A DNA stretch of 64,000 nucleotides, taken from DASVFB01 sp963815965 (GTDB lineage Bacteria > Actinomycetota > Thermoleophilia > Gaiellales > Gaiellaceae). The stretch lies in the NCBI GenBank assembly GCA_963815965.1, contig CAWFIT010000001.1, positions 1,116,001-1,180,000 of the forward strand, read 5' to 3'. The notes under the pieces were generated by a model that saw only the letters and a program-made list of their open reading frames with translations, did not search any database and had not been told where the DNA came from. The translations under genes and the position numbers were made by a program. Shown here in pieces: positions 27,985 through 36,522 of this stretch (positions are counted from its first letter, which is position 1; each line of letters starts with the position of its first letter).

Positions 27985-30175
27985 TACCGGCCGCCTCGCG
28001 GATACACGAAGTAGTCGACGTAGGCGCCGAGGGTCCGCTCGCGGCTGCCTGTCGGCTTGAGGTCGTGCGGTGCGATCGGCGTGACCGAGGTCTCGACGCG
28101 GAAGGGCGGGCTCGGAGCCTGGACACGAAAGAGTGGTCGAGGTTGTGCGGCACGTGGAGCGTCCGTGTGAAGAGCACCTTGCCCATCACCGGCTTCGTGA
28201 CGACGGAGCCCGGCTGTCGGGAAGACTCGCCACGCGAGCTTGCCAACGCGGACGCGAACCGTGGCGGGAAGGTTCGGGTCGAGGCCGTGTCGCGAGACGT
28301 TGATCCGGAGCTTGCTCGGCGCGTCGCCGGGAATCGAGAATCGTTCAGCGCCGTGGTCGGCCTGCCCCAGCCGTTGCCATCGAGGCCTTCGACCGACTGG
28401 CGGAGGCGCAACGGCGGCGCGAACCGCACGAGCGTCCAGGTTTCGGCGCCTGACCGCCGCCGAAGTGGATCTTGCGGTCGACCACGTGTCCGACCGGCGA
28501 GACGCCGGCGTCCGCGACCATGTACCGGACGTCCTTGCCGGCTCGAGACGCCCGTCGGGCGAGACGAGCTCGGGGACGACGTCGGCCCGGGGCCGGGCGC
28601 GGTCCCGTCGGTGCTCCAGACGTGCTTGACCGAGCGGTTCCAGAACTCGAGCTCGAGGATGTCGCTCGGGTCGCCGATCGACTGCCCGAGGTAGTTGACG
28701 TCTGCGCCGTGCGGGACGGCGCGGTCGACCCAGTCGAGCGGTCGCGGGACGCTTGGCGACGACCTGGTCGCATCCACTGGTGCGACGCGCGCGAGTAAGC
28801 GATCTCGCCCGCACGCGCTCCAGGCGAGGACGAACGCCGCGGCACCGACGAGCCACGAGCGGGCTACGTGCCGCGCACGGATGAGGAGCAAGACGCGCTG
28901 CGGACGCAAGCGCGAGCACGATCAGGAGCGCCGTCGCGCCACGCCGGTGTCAGGCCGATCGCCGGTGGAGGCTCTGGAGCACCGAGAGTCCGGGCGCCTC
29001 GAAGGAGAAGCGCTCCTCCAGCCTGTACGGCGTCGTCGCCACGAGGTAGAGCGTGAACGCGGTCGCCGCGACCACCGCCGCGAGCGACACACGGCGCCGG
29101 TCGAAGATCAGCGCCGTCCCGACGAAGAGCAGCGGCGCGACGTAGATGAGGTTGCGCTCGAGCAGGAACGGCTGGCCGGTCGGCGATGAACACCGCCTTC
29201 GCGGCCGCGTAGAGGCCGAAGCAGACGATGCGACGCGATCGCGGTGACGTGAACGCGCGTCGTTCGCGGGCCGCCGGATCGCCTCGCGGCGTCACGAGCG
29301 CGGTCAAGCCCCGCGACCATCGGCAGGACGCCGAGGCCGATCGTCAGCGCGCCGAAGGCGCGAAGTCCGTACCGGATCATGTCGCCCGTGATGCTCCTGC
29401 GTCGGGATCGCCAGACGTCGGATTCGTGTGCTGCGACGCAGGTCGACGCCACCACGACGCCGCGCGACGAGCACGACGAAGCCGACCCAGTGCCACAGGC
29501 GTCCAGTTGCGGCGCAGTCGCCGTCCGCCCTCACCTGTGAACCAGAAGGCGCCGGCGGCGCCCGCGGCGCCGGCGATCGACACGCCGAGCTCGATCGCGA
29601 GAACGGCGGCGCGACGCAGGCACGCCGCCGCGGCCGCGATCACCAGCGCGGCCGCGGGCGTGACAAGAGCCTGTGACGAGGAGGTAGAAGCAGAGCGCCG
29701 CCCACGGGTACGCGAGCGGTCTCGAGCATCAGCAGCGGCGAGTAGGCGAGAGCGGGAATCACCGCCGCGCCCGCCGCCGCGAACAGCGCCCAGCGGCTTC
29801 GAGACGAGCATCCTCGCCAGCAGGTAGGTCGGGAAAGACGACGGACGTCATCGCCACGACTCCGATCGCCTTCGCGAGCCCGTATGCGTGCGCCGTGTCG
29901 TGGATCCACCACGCGGGCGCGATCAGATAGACGTAGAGCGAGGGAACGGCGTGCGGAACCGTCCGCCACGCCGCGTGTCCCGTCGACGGCGACGGCGCGT
30001 CGAGAGCTGCGCGCGCTCGAACTCGTCGCGGACGACCCACGGCGTGACGTTCAGCCAGGCCTGCCAGCCGTAGAGAAGGCAAAGCCCGACGAAGATCGTG
30101 AGCAGGGGAAGCGCGGCGGCGAGCGCGGCATGCAGCCGCGAGGCCGCAGGCCGTATGCGGGTCAGGACCGCCGCC
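27984..30175 (-). CDS. Paralogue of the preceding GT39-like membrane protein (frameshifted)
   Basis: The same protein architecture as its neighbour at 25794-27984: LPLLTIFVGLCLLYGWQAWL, NVTPWVVRDEFERAQLS (DEFER in place of DEYER), YLIAPAWWIHDTAHAYGLAK, AIGVVAMTSVVFP, ALAYSPLLMLE, AFWFTGEGGRRLRRNW, MIRYGLRAFGALTIGLGVLP, then PRPLDWVDRAVPHGADVNYL, GQSIGDPSDILELEFWNRS and a C-terminal RVRVGKLAW beta domain ending AYVDYFVYPRGGR. Unlike its intact twin it contains many indels, although the DNA is closely similar in base composition. The start is unclear (no ATG or GTG where the frame opens); about 30175 is an estimate. Tandem duplication is evident. Confidence 0.6.
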
Positions 30176-31999
30176 GGCCCGCAGCGGCGTCCATGGCTCC
30201 GAATCGATCTCGCGGCGGACAAAGAGGCAGTCGATCTGCGCCTCGTCACAGGCGCTGCGCACGAAGTCGAGGCGCTCGCTGGACGCGTCGGGGATCGACG
30301 ACGAAGACGATGTCGGGCCGCGCTTCCAGCACGATTCGCCGCATCTCGTCGGCGCTGCCGAGCACCTGCACGCCGAGCAGGCGCTGCCGCCAGAGCCGCG
30401 GGTCGTCGTCGACGAAGCCGACGAGCTGCTCGTCCGGCGTCTCGCGGAGCTCGCGCGCGAAGCTTCTGCCGCTTCGCCCAGCGCCGACGACGAGCACGCG
30501 TCGGCGCGGCCCGGAAGTCCGCAGCGTCGTGACCCCTCGATACGCGGCACGTTCCCAGAAGCGCGACGCACCGATCAGCAGCGTGCAGAGCAAGGCGTCG
30601 ATGACGAGGACTGGCGCGCGGGAAGTCGTTGCGCGCACGCAGGGCCGAGATGACGCCGAAGGCGATGAACTCCGAGGCCAGCACCGCCACCGCGATCCGC
30701 GCTCGCGTCGCGGGCGTCGGCGTAACGCCAGACGCCGCGGTAGAGCCCCATCGGAATGAAGACGAGGTAGCGCGCAGAACAGCAGGATCGGCAGCAGTCG
30801 CGAAGAGAAAGCGTCGCTGCGTCGGCGTCCCGTTCGAGCCGAGCCGCAGGACGTACGCCGCGTACAGCGACACCGTGATGAGAATCGCGTCGACGACCAC
30901 CTCGACAACGCGTCGCCGGTGGATGATCGAGGCCGCGAGCAGGCCCGGGACGACCGTTCGCTGCTTGTCGCCCGGGTTGGGCTGCGCTCGACGTCTGCCA
31001 GGAAGCTCGCGAACTGGACGAACAACGCGAAGGTCAGGAGGACGCCGATCACGGTGATCTTCGCGTCGTCGATGACGGTGTACGTCAGGCTCGTCGCGCC
31101 GAGCGCGGCGGAGATCGTCGCGAGCAGGAACACCGCCCGGCGGTCCGAGAGCCCGTGGTAGACGAGCCGGTGCGACGTGTGGTCGCGGCCGCCGCGGTAG
31201 ACCGGGCGATCCCTCGAACAGCCGCACGAACGTCACGAGCGTCGTGTCGAGGATCGGGACCGCGAGGATGAGCAGCGGCAGGAGCAGCGTCGCGACAGTC
31301 GTCTGCGCGACCTTGAGCGTCGCGGCGATTCCGCACGCGGCGAGCGCGAAGCCGAGCGCCTGGCTGCCGGAGTCTCCCATGAAGACTCTCGCGCCGCCGC
31401 TGCGGCGAAGGTTGAACGGCAGGAAGCCGAGACAGGCGCCGAGCACGGCGAGTGCGACGACGAGCACGTTGGGGTTCGAGTGGAGCCACGCGGCGTCGAT
31501 CGCGAAGAACATCGCCGCGATCGCGGCAAGCGTCGCGGCGAGGCCGTCCATGTTGTCGAGCATGTTGAACGCGTTCGTGATGCCGACGAGCCACAGGACG
31601 GCGAGTGCGAGCGCGAGCCAGTGATTCGACACGATCGTCACCTTCAGCCCGGTCGACAGGACGACGGCCGCGGCGCCGAGCTGTGCACCGAGCTTCGCGA
31701 TCGGCGGCAGGCTGACTGCGTCGTCGAGCAGGCCGGCGACGAAGACGATCGCGCAACCGGCGACGATGCCCGACGATCTCTTCGTACGGCCGCGGGACCG
31801 CGCCGGCCAAGACGGCCGCGGCGATGCCGGCGGCAAGGCCGGCGAAGATGCCGATCCCGCCGAGGTACGGCGTGGCGCGCGTGTGCCAGCGGTCCGCACG
31901 CGGCGCCGACACGAAGCGCCGCGCGGCGGGCGACCGAATCACGAGCCAGAGCACGACGACCGTGACCGGGTACGAGATGAGGAACGCGGTTGCGCTCAC
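30175..31999 (-). CDS. WecA/TagO-type GlcNAc-1-phosphate transferase, apparently fused to a FlaA1/CapD-like membrane plus Rossmann module (frameshifted)
   Basis: GTG 31999. The first part is a complete polyprenyl-phosphate N-acetylhexosamine-1-phosphate transferase: YLGGIGIFAGLAAGIAAAVL, VFVAGLLDDAVSLPP (DDxxxLP), GITNAFNMLDNMDGLAATLA (NMxDxxDG) and GGARVFMGDSGSQALGFALA (GDSGS). After a last helix (LLTFALFVQFASFLADVER) there is no clear stop: the sequence passes into VPGLLAASIIHRRRVVEVVV, DAILITVSLYAAYVLRLG, IPMGLYRGVWRYADARDA, then a Rossmann block (RRRVLVVGAGRSGRSFAREL, LVGFVDDDPRLWRQRLLGVQ, IVLEARPDIVFVV). That is the N-terminal half of FlaA1/CapD-type sugar dehydratases; the catalytic SDR half is absent. 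Indels at the junction (about 31000) mean two separate genes remain possible. Confidence 0.65.
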
Positions 32000-32006
32000 T
32001 GTCCGG

Positions 32007-32012
32007 AGGTTA
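32007..32012 (-). promoter_or_regulatory. -10 box (TAACCT, minus strand) of the wecA-like gene, leaderless
   Basis: On the minus strand TAACCT is followed by exactly 7 bases (CCGGACA) and the GTG at 31999. It is identical to the box at 3732-3737. Confidence 0.55.
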
Positions 32013-32016
32013 AACG

Positions 32017-32022
32017 TAGGCT
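32017..32022 (+). promoter_or_regulatory. -10 box (TAGGCT) serving the 13-codon upstream ORF and wzm
   Basis: TAGGCT ends 9 bases before the ATG at 32032 and lies only 4 bases from the divergent minus-strand box, so the two promoters are back to back. TATTAG at 32022 is an alternative -10. Confidence 0.4.
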
Positions 32023-32031
32023 ATTAGGCAG

Positions 32032-32073
32032 ATGTTTGGTACGGAGCGGCCTTGCGGAGCGGAGCGTCGATGA
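32032..32073 (+). CDS. 13-codon upstream ORF overlapping the wzm start (candidate leader peptide)
   Basis: ATG 32032 encodes MFGTERPCGAERR and ends with the TGA at 32071-32073, which overlaps the wzm ATG (ATGA at 32070). The ATG sits at leaderless distance from a TAnnnT box, so the transcript could begin almost at this codon. If translated, ribosomes ending here could re-initiate on wzm. Coding status is an inference from the promoter spacing and the 4-base overlap; the peptide has no recognisable attenuator motif. Confidence 0.3.
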   Translation: MFGTERPCGAERR

Positions 32074-32857
32074 GCGTCTACGTGGACCTGGTTTCCTACC
32101 GGGAGCTCTTCGCAAACCTCTTCCGGCGGGACCTCCAGAAGCGGTACAAGGGCTCGGTCCTCGGCGTCGTCTGGGTGCTGCTGCCGCCGCTGATCCTGCT
32201 CGCGATCTACTTCCTCGTGTTCAACGTGCTGTGGGCGGTCACGTCGGACATTCAGGACTACTCGCTCTATCTGCTCGCCGGTCTCGCGACCTGGGTCTTC
32301 TTCGCGACGACGCTGCAGGTCGGCTCGCGCGCGATGCTCGACAACGCGGAGCTCATTCGGAAGACGCGCTTCCCGCGGCAGCTCGTCGCGTTCTCGGTCG
32401 TCGGCGCCAATGTCGTGACGTACGCGGTCATGCTCGTGATCCTGCTCATCGCGTCCTTCATCTTCGTGCCCGAGTCACGGGACACCGAGTTGCTCGCGTC
32501 CCGCTCGCCGCGCTCTTCGTCTGCTTCGTCGCCGGCGTGACGCTGACGATCGCTTGTCTCGACGCGCTCTATCGGGACGTCGAGCACCTCGTCGGTGCGC
32601 TCCTGTTGCCGTGGTTCTTCTTGACGCCGGTGTTCTGGAGCTGGACGCAGTTCACGCAGCACGAGACCATCGTGCAGATCGTTCGGTACGGGAATCCGAT
32701 TTCGCCGGCAGTCTCGGCGATCCGCGACCCGCTCTGGGCGGGTACGCCTCCTCGTCTGGTCGACGCCGTCTACCTCGTCTGCGCGGCCGTTGTCGCGCTC
32801 GGCCTGGGCGCATTCACCTTCAGGCGCTTGGACGACCGGATCGCCGTCGAGCTCTGA
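32070..32857 (+). CDS. wzm: ABC-2 type polysaccharide export permease (Wzm/TagG family; one frameshift)
   Basis: ATG 32070. An N-terminal amphipathic start (YRELFANLFRRDLQKRYKGS, the interface motif of ABC-2 O-antigen exporters) is followed by LGVVWVLLPPLILLAIYFLV, DYSLYLLAGLATWVFFATTL, NAELIRKTRFPRQLVAFSVV and helices up to LVGALLLPWFFLTPVFWSWT, where FLTPVFW is a family signature. It ends FTFRRLDDRIAVEL. An indel near 32490 divides the ORF; the halves match one 262-residue permease with six helices. It would form the channel for a complete lipid-linked glycan together with the ATPase encoded at 34748. Unusually, hemE and hemH lie between the two. Confidence 0.8.
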
Positions 32858-32868
32858 TCACGCGCCGC

Positions 32869-32874
32869 TAGTGT
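32869..32874 (+). promoter_or_regulatory. -10 box (TAGTGT) upstream of hemE
   Basis: TAGTGT ends 9 bases before ATG 32884, within the 26-base gap between wzm and hemE. No Shine-Dalgarno is present, which fits a leaderless internal promoter. Confidence 0.4.
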
Positions 32875-32883
32875 AGGGACGCG

Positions 32884-33882
32884 ATGTCCGCGCCTCTGCT
32901 CGTCCGCGCTGCGAGGTGCGAGCCCGTCGAGCGCACGCCTGTGTGGTTCATGCGTCAAGCCGGCCGCTCGCTGCCGGAGTACCGCGCTCTCCGCGAGCGT
33001 CATGACTTCTTCGAGCTCGGCAGGCGCCCCGAGCTCTGCGCCGAGGTAACGCTGCAGCCCGTGCGTCGTCACGGCGTGGACGCGGCGGTGATGTTCGCGG
33101 ACATCATGACTCCGGTCGTCGCGATGGGAGTGGACGTGAAGCTCGTCGAGGGCGTCGGGCCGGTCGTGGAGTCCTTCGACGCCAGACAGTTGCGCATTCC
33201 CGACGAGGTCGCGCCGGAGGTGTGCGAGGCGATCCGAATCGTGCGCGGCGAGCTCGACGACGAGAAGGCGGTCGTCGGCTTCTGCGGCGCGCCGTTCACC
33301 GTAGCGGGCTATCTGATCGAGGGGAAGCCGAGCCGCGACTTCGTGAAGTTGAAGGCATTCATGTATCGAGAGCCGGATGCCTGGCACGCGCTGCTGGAGA
33401 CGCTCGCGGAATGCTTCGCGCGCTACGTGCGCGAGCAGGTCGACGCCGGCGCCGACGTGATCCAGCTCTTCGACTCGTGGGTCGGCGTGCTCTCCCCGGC
33501 CGACTACGCAGAGTTCGTCGCGCCGCACAGCGAGCGCATCCTCGACGCTGTCGACGTACCCACGATCCACTTCGGCACAGGAACGACGGCGCTCCTGCCG
33601 CAGATGGCCGGTGACGTGATCGGCCTCGACTGGCGGATCCCGCTCGACGAGGGCTGGGAGCTCGCCGGGAATTCCGGCGCGCAGGGCAACCTCGACCCCG
33701 CGGCGCTGCTTGCTCCCTGGGACCGCCTCGAGGCAGCCGCTCTCGACGTCCTCGAGCGAGCCCGCGGGCGCAACGGTCACATCTTCAATCTCGGCCACGG
33801 GATCCTCCCGCAGACCGACCCAGACGCGGTCACGCGCCTGACCGAGCTCGTGCAGTCGCGCACGGTGGAGGCGCGCGTATGA
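32884..33882 (+). CDS. hemE: Uroporphyrinogen III decarboxylase
   Basis: The intact 332-residue enzyme removes four carboxyl groups from uroporphyrinogen III to give coproporphyrinogen III in the cytoplasm. Family signatures are clear: RTPVWFMRQAGRSLPEYRAL near residue 20 (substrate-binding arginines), MFADIMTPVVAMGVDVKLVE with the catalytic aspartate, VGFCGAPFTVAGYLIEG, IQLFDSWVGVLSP and a C-terminal FNLGHGILPQTDPD, which contains the conserved histidine. Its stop overlaps the ATG of hemH (ATGA). Sited between the two halves of an ABC exporter, it has its own candidate promoter. Confidence 0.95.
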   Translation: MSAPLLVRAARCEPVERTPVWFMRQAGRSLPEYRALRERHDFFELGRRPELCAEVTLQPVRRHGVDAAVMFADIMTPVVAMGVDVKLVEGVGPVVESFDARQLRIPDEVAPEVCEAIRIVRGELDDEKAVVGFCGAPFTVAGYLIEGKPSRDFVKLKAFMYREPDAWHALLETLAECFARYVREQVDAGADVIQLFDSWVGVLSPADYAEFVAPHSERILDAVDVPTIHFGTGTTALLPQMAGDVIGLDWRIPLDEGWELAGNSGAQGNLDPAALLAPWDRLEAAALDVLERARGRNGHIFNLGHGILPQTDPDAVTRLTELVQSRTVEARV

Positions 33883-34761
33883 AGGCAGCCGTCGTGCTGA
33901 TGGCATACGGGTCGCCGGAGCGCCTGGCCGACGTGCCCGCCTACTACTCCGACATCCGCGGCGGTCGGCCGATCGCGCCCGAGCAGCTCGACGACCTGGT
34001 CGATCGCTATCGCCGCCTCGGGGTCGAAGAGCACAACCCGCTGAACGCGATCACCGAGGAGACGCGCGCGTGCGCTCGAGCGCGACCTCGGCATCCCGGT
34101 CTTCACGGGGATGAAGCACTGGACGCCGCGCATCGCGGACGCCGCTGATGCCGCGCTTGCGGCGGGCGCGGACGTCGTCGTCGGGCTCGTGCTCGCGCCC
34201 CACTACTCGCGCCTGTCGATCGCCGGCTATCGCGACCAGCTCGACGCCGCGCTTCGCGGCCGCGCCGAGTTGCGCATGATCGAGAGCTGGCACGACTTCG
34301 AGCCGTTCGTCGACGTGCTGGCTGCGCGCGTCCGTGGAACGAATGCACACGTGGTCTTCACCGCGCACTCGCTTCCGGCGCGCGTCCTCGATGAAGGCGA
34401 TCCGTATCAGGACCAGCTGCTCGAGACGTGCCGTCTCGTGGCGGAGCGCGCAGAGCTCGGCGACTGGTCGTTCTCCTACCAGAGCGAATCGCCGACAGGC
34501 GAGCCCTGGCTCGGCCCGGACATCCTCGATCACCTCGACGACCTTCACGCGCGCGGCGTGGGCGCCGTGCTCGTGTGTCCTGTCGGCTTCGTCTCCGACC
34601 ATCTCGAGATCCGCTGGGACATCGACGTCGAGGCGCAGGACCGCGCCCGCGAGCTCGGAATGACGCTGCAGAGAATCGAGATGCCGAACGCCGATCCCGA
34701 ATTCGTGCGCGCGCTCACCTCGCTCGTCGAGCAGGAGCTGGGGACTCGTGCGCCCGGGTGA
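33879..34761 (+). CDS. hemH: Ferrochelatase (protoporphyrin or coproporphyrin type; one frameshift)
   Basis: From ATG 33879: VVLMAYGSPERLADVPAYYS, DIRGGRPIAPEQLDDLVDRY, then an indel near 34066, then IPVFTGMKHWTPRIADAADA, VVVGLVLAPHYSRLSIAGY, HVVFTAHSLPARVLDEGDPY with the catalytic histidine, WSFSYQSESPTGEPWLGPDI and VCPVGFVSDHLEIRWDIDVE with the metal-site glutamate. It inserts iron into the porphyrin ring. In Actinobacteria the substrate is usually coproporphyrin III (CpfC) with a later HemQ step; no hemQ is in this window. The gene overlaps hemE by 4 and wzt by 14 bases, making a tightly coupled hemE-hemH-wzt unit. Confidence 0.9.
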
Positions 34762-35971
34762 GATTCGCGTCGGCGAGCTCTCGCGGCGCTTCCGCGTCTA
34801 TCCGCGCGGCACGCGCACGCTGAAGAGCCGCGTGCTGCTGCGCGGCCGGACCAAGCCGGCCGACGTCTGGGCGCTCAGTGATGTCTCTTTCCAGGTCGAC
34901 CCCGGCGGCGCGCTCGGCCTAGTCGGCCGGAACGGCTCGGGCAAGAGCACGTTGCTGCGAATCATCGCCGGGATCATCAAGCCGACCGATGGCCACGTCG
35001 ACGTCGGCGGCCGGATCGGCACACTCTTGGAGCTCGGCGCCGGCTTCCATCCCGACTTCACCGGACGCGAGAACGTCTTCCTCAACGGCTCGATCCTCGG
35101 GCTGAAGCGCGCGTACATCCGCGAACGCTTCGACGAGATCGTCGCGTTCGCGGAGCTCGAGGACTTCATCGACGTTCCCGTGCGCACCTACTCGTCCGGC
35201 ATGTTCATGCGCCTTGGGTTCTCCGTCGCGTCGCACCTCAATGCCGACGTCCTCCTGCTGGACGAGGTCTTCGCCGTCGGCGACGCTGCTTTCCAGCGCA
35301 AGTGCATCGACCGGATCCTCGACTTCAACCGGAACGGCGGGACGATCGTCTTCGTCTCACACGATTCCGACGCGGTCGAACGATTGTGCGACCGCGCGAT
35401 TCTCCTTCGCGACGGCAACGTCGCCTTCGACGGCGCGACCCACAACGCGCTGACCGAGTATCACCGCCTGCTCGCGGACGACCGCGATCCGGCCGAGCGC
35501 GCAGGCGGCTTGAGCGAGTGGGGCAGCGGCGAGGCGCGCATCGCCGAGGTTCGGCTGTCTGGATCAGGCGGGGAGGAGCGCGATGCATTCCTCTCCGGCG
35601 AGCCGCTCTCGCTCGCGCTGAAGCTCGAAGCCGTCGTCGCTCTCGCGCCGCCGCGGCTCTCCTTCGAGGTGCGCGACGAATCGGATCGGCTGCTCGCAGG
35701 CGGCGGCGTGGACGCCGACGACGTGGGCTGGCCCGACAGCGCCGGCGAGGTCGGAGTGCGATTCGACGTCGATGCGCTGCCGCTCGCGGAGGGGCGCTTC
35801 CATTTCTCGTTCGCTCTGGCGGATCCGCGGACCGGACACCTCTACCACCGTCTCGAGCGCGTGGCCCCGTTCGTCGTCCACCCGGCGGGGGGCGAGCGTG
35901 GACAGGTCGTGCTGGAAGGGCGCTGGTCGGCAGGGGAAGTTGCAGCGCCCGCAGAACTGAGGGGGTCATGA
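34748..35971 (+). CDS. wzt: ABC polysaccharide exporter ATPase with C-terminal Wzt carbohydrate-binding domain
   Basis: GTG 34748, 407 residues, intact. The nucleotide-binding domain has LGLVGRNGSGKSTLLRIIAG (Walker A), GTLLELGAGFHPDFTGRENV (a hallmark of Wzt/TagH ATPases), RTYSSGMFMRLGFSVASHLN (ABC signature), ADVLLLDEVFAVGD (Walker B) and VFVSHD (switch histidine). Residues from about 245 on form a beta-sandwich-like domain (SGEPLSLALKLEAVVALAPP, RFHFSFALADPRTGHLYHR) corresponding to Wzt_C, which reads a modification at the end of the glycan before export. Its partner permease is at 32070. Start and stop overlap both neighbours. Confidence 0.9.
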   Translation: MRPGEIRVGELSRRFRVYPRGTRTLKSRVLLRGRTKPADVWALSDVSFQVDPGGALGLVGRNGSGKSTLLRIIAGIIKPTDGHVDVGGRIGTLLELGAGFHPDFTGRENVFLNGSILGLKRAYIRERFDEIVAFAELEDFIDVPVRTYSSGMFMRLGFSVASHLNADVLLLDEVFAVGDAAFQRKCIDRILDFNRNGGTIVFVSHDSDAVERLCDRAILLRDGNVAFDGATHNALTEYHRLLADDRDPAERAGGLSEWGSGEARIAEVRLSGSGGEERDAFLSGEPLSLALKLEAVVALAPPRLSFEVRDESDRLLAGGGVDADDVGWPDSAGEVGVRFDVDALPLAEGRFHFSFALADPRTGHLYHRLERVAPFVVHPAGGERGQVVLEGRWSAGEVAAPAELRGS

Positions 35972-36240
35972 GCTCCCGTACGTGTCCTGACTGGCCGCGG
36001 CTGATGGAGATCGCGCCGGAGTTGCAGTTCAAGCACTACACCGTCGCCGAGGCGAAGCTGCCTGCCGACGCGCTCGTGCACGTCACGGACGTCTCGCTCT
36101 CCGACGTCGCACTCTGCTGCGATCTCGAGCGGCACGTCTTCTACGCGGCGCACACGGACCCGGGCGTCGTCAAGGCGCTACGCCAGACGCACTGGTACGA
36201 GCTCGCCGAATGGTCCACGAGCGGGCAAGCCGGGCGCTAG
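35968..36240 (+). CDS. Unknown 90-residue protein in the hemE-hemH-wzt operon
   Basis: Not recognised as a named family. The protein is intact, polar and has no membrane segment: WPRLMEIAPELQFKHYTVAE, ALVHVTDVSLSDVALCCDLE (two adjacent cysteines), RHVFYAAHTDPGVVKALRQT and HWYELAEWSTSG. The CC pair with nearby histidines could bind a metal or form a disulfide; this is only suggestive. ATG 35968 overlaps the stop of wzt (ATGA), so it is very probably made together with the exporter ATPase and the haem enzymes. The mild composition and codon use match real genes of the neighbourhood. Confidence 0.75.
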   Translation: MSSRTCPDWPRLMEIAPELQFKHYTVAEAKLPADALVHVTDVSLSDVALCCDLERHVFYAAHTDPGVVKALRQTHWYELAEWSTSGQAGR

Positions 36241-36243
36241 GCT
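36238..36243 (+). promoter_or_regulatory. -10 box (TAGGCT), candidate leaderless promoter
   Basis: TAGGCT overlaps the stop codon of the upstream gene and ends 10 bases before ATG 36254. Confidence 0.35.
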
Positions 36244-36253
36244 CTCGGCGCCG

Positions 36254-36463
36254 ATGGGCTTCTTCCACACTCTCAGACGGCGGTTCCGTTTCCGGTCGCT
36301 CGAGCGAGGTGACTACACCGAGGCGGGGGAGCGCCCCGTCGAGAATCTCGATGCGGGCGCCGTCGCCGCGAATCGTGAGGCCTCCGTCGACATCGGCGGC
36401 AGTGCCCCGGGGTACCCGCCGGGCTACGTGAAGGACTTCGACGACGGCCGTCCGCGTCACTGA
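36254..36463 (+). CDS. Small unknown protein (69 residues)
   Basis: A short basic start (MGFFHTLRRRFRFRSL) is followed by an acidic middle (GDYTEAGERPVENLDAGAVA) and a proline/glycine-rich end PGYPPGYVKDFDDGRPRH. No helix long enough to span the membrane is seen. The distinctive PPGYVKDFDDGRPRH tail looks conserved rather than random, and the ATG lies at leaderless distance from a -10 box, so I consider it a real gene. No function can be assigned. Confidence 0.6.
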   Translation: MGFFHTLRRRFRFRSLERGDYTEAGERPVENLDAGAVAANREASVDIGGSAPGYPPGYVKDFDDGRPRH

Positions 36464-36509
36464 CGCTTAGTCCGGCTCGACAAGCCCATTACCCGAGCCC
36501 GCAGCCGGT

Positions 36510-36515
36510 TAGTCT
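36510..36515 (+). promoter_or_regulatory. -10 box (TAGTCT) of the F420 operon, leaderless
   Basis: TAGTCT ends exactly 7 bases before the ATG of cofC at 36523. No Shine-Dalgarno is visible in CTGTCAC. Confidence 0.55.
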
Positions 36516-36522
36516 CTGTCAC

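Noticed and set aside
26129..28909. A 926-codon minus-strand open frame
   Set aside because: It lies in another frame of the two membrane protein genes; only short pieces match the true proteins, as expected from indels.
28065..30759. Several plus-strand open frames within 28-31 kb
   Set aside because: All are antisense to the minus-strand membrane proteins and the WecA-like gene and have no family signatures.
5880..31999. Reading the broken genes as true pseudogenes
   Set aside because: Motifs on both sides of each break are conserved, decay by missense changes is absent, compensating indels occur, and single-copy essential-type genes (hemH, cysT, cofE) show the same kind of break.
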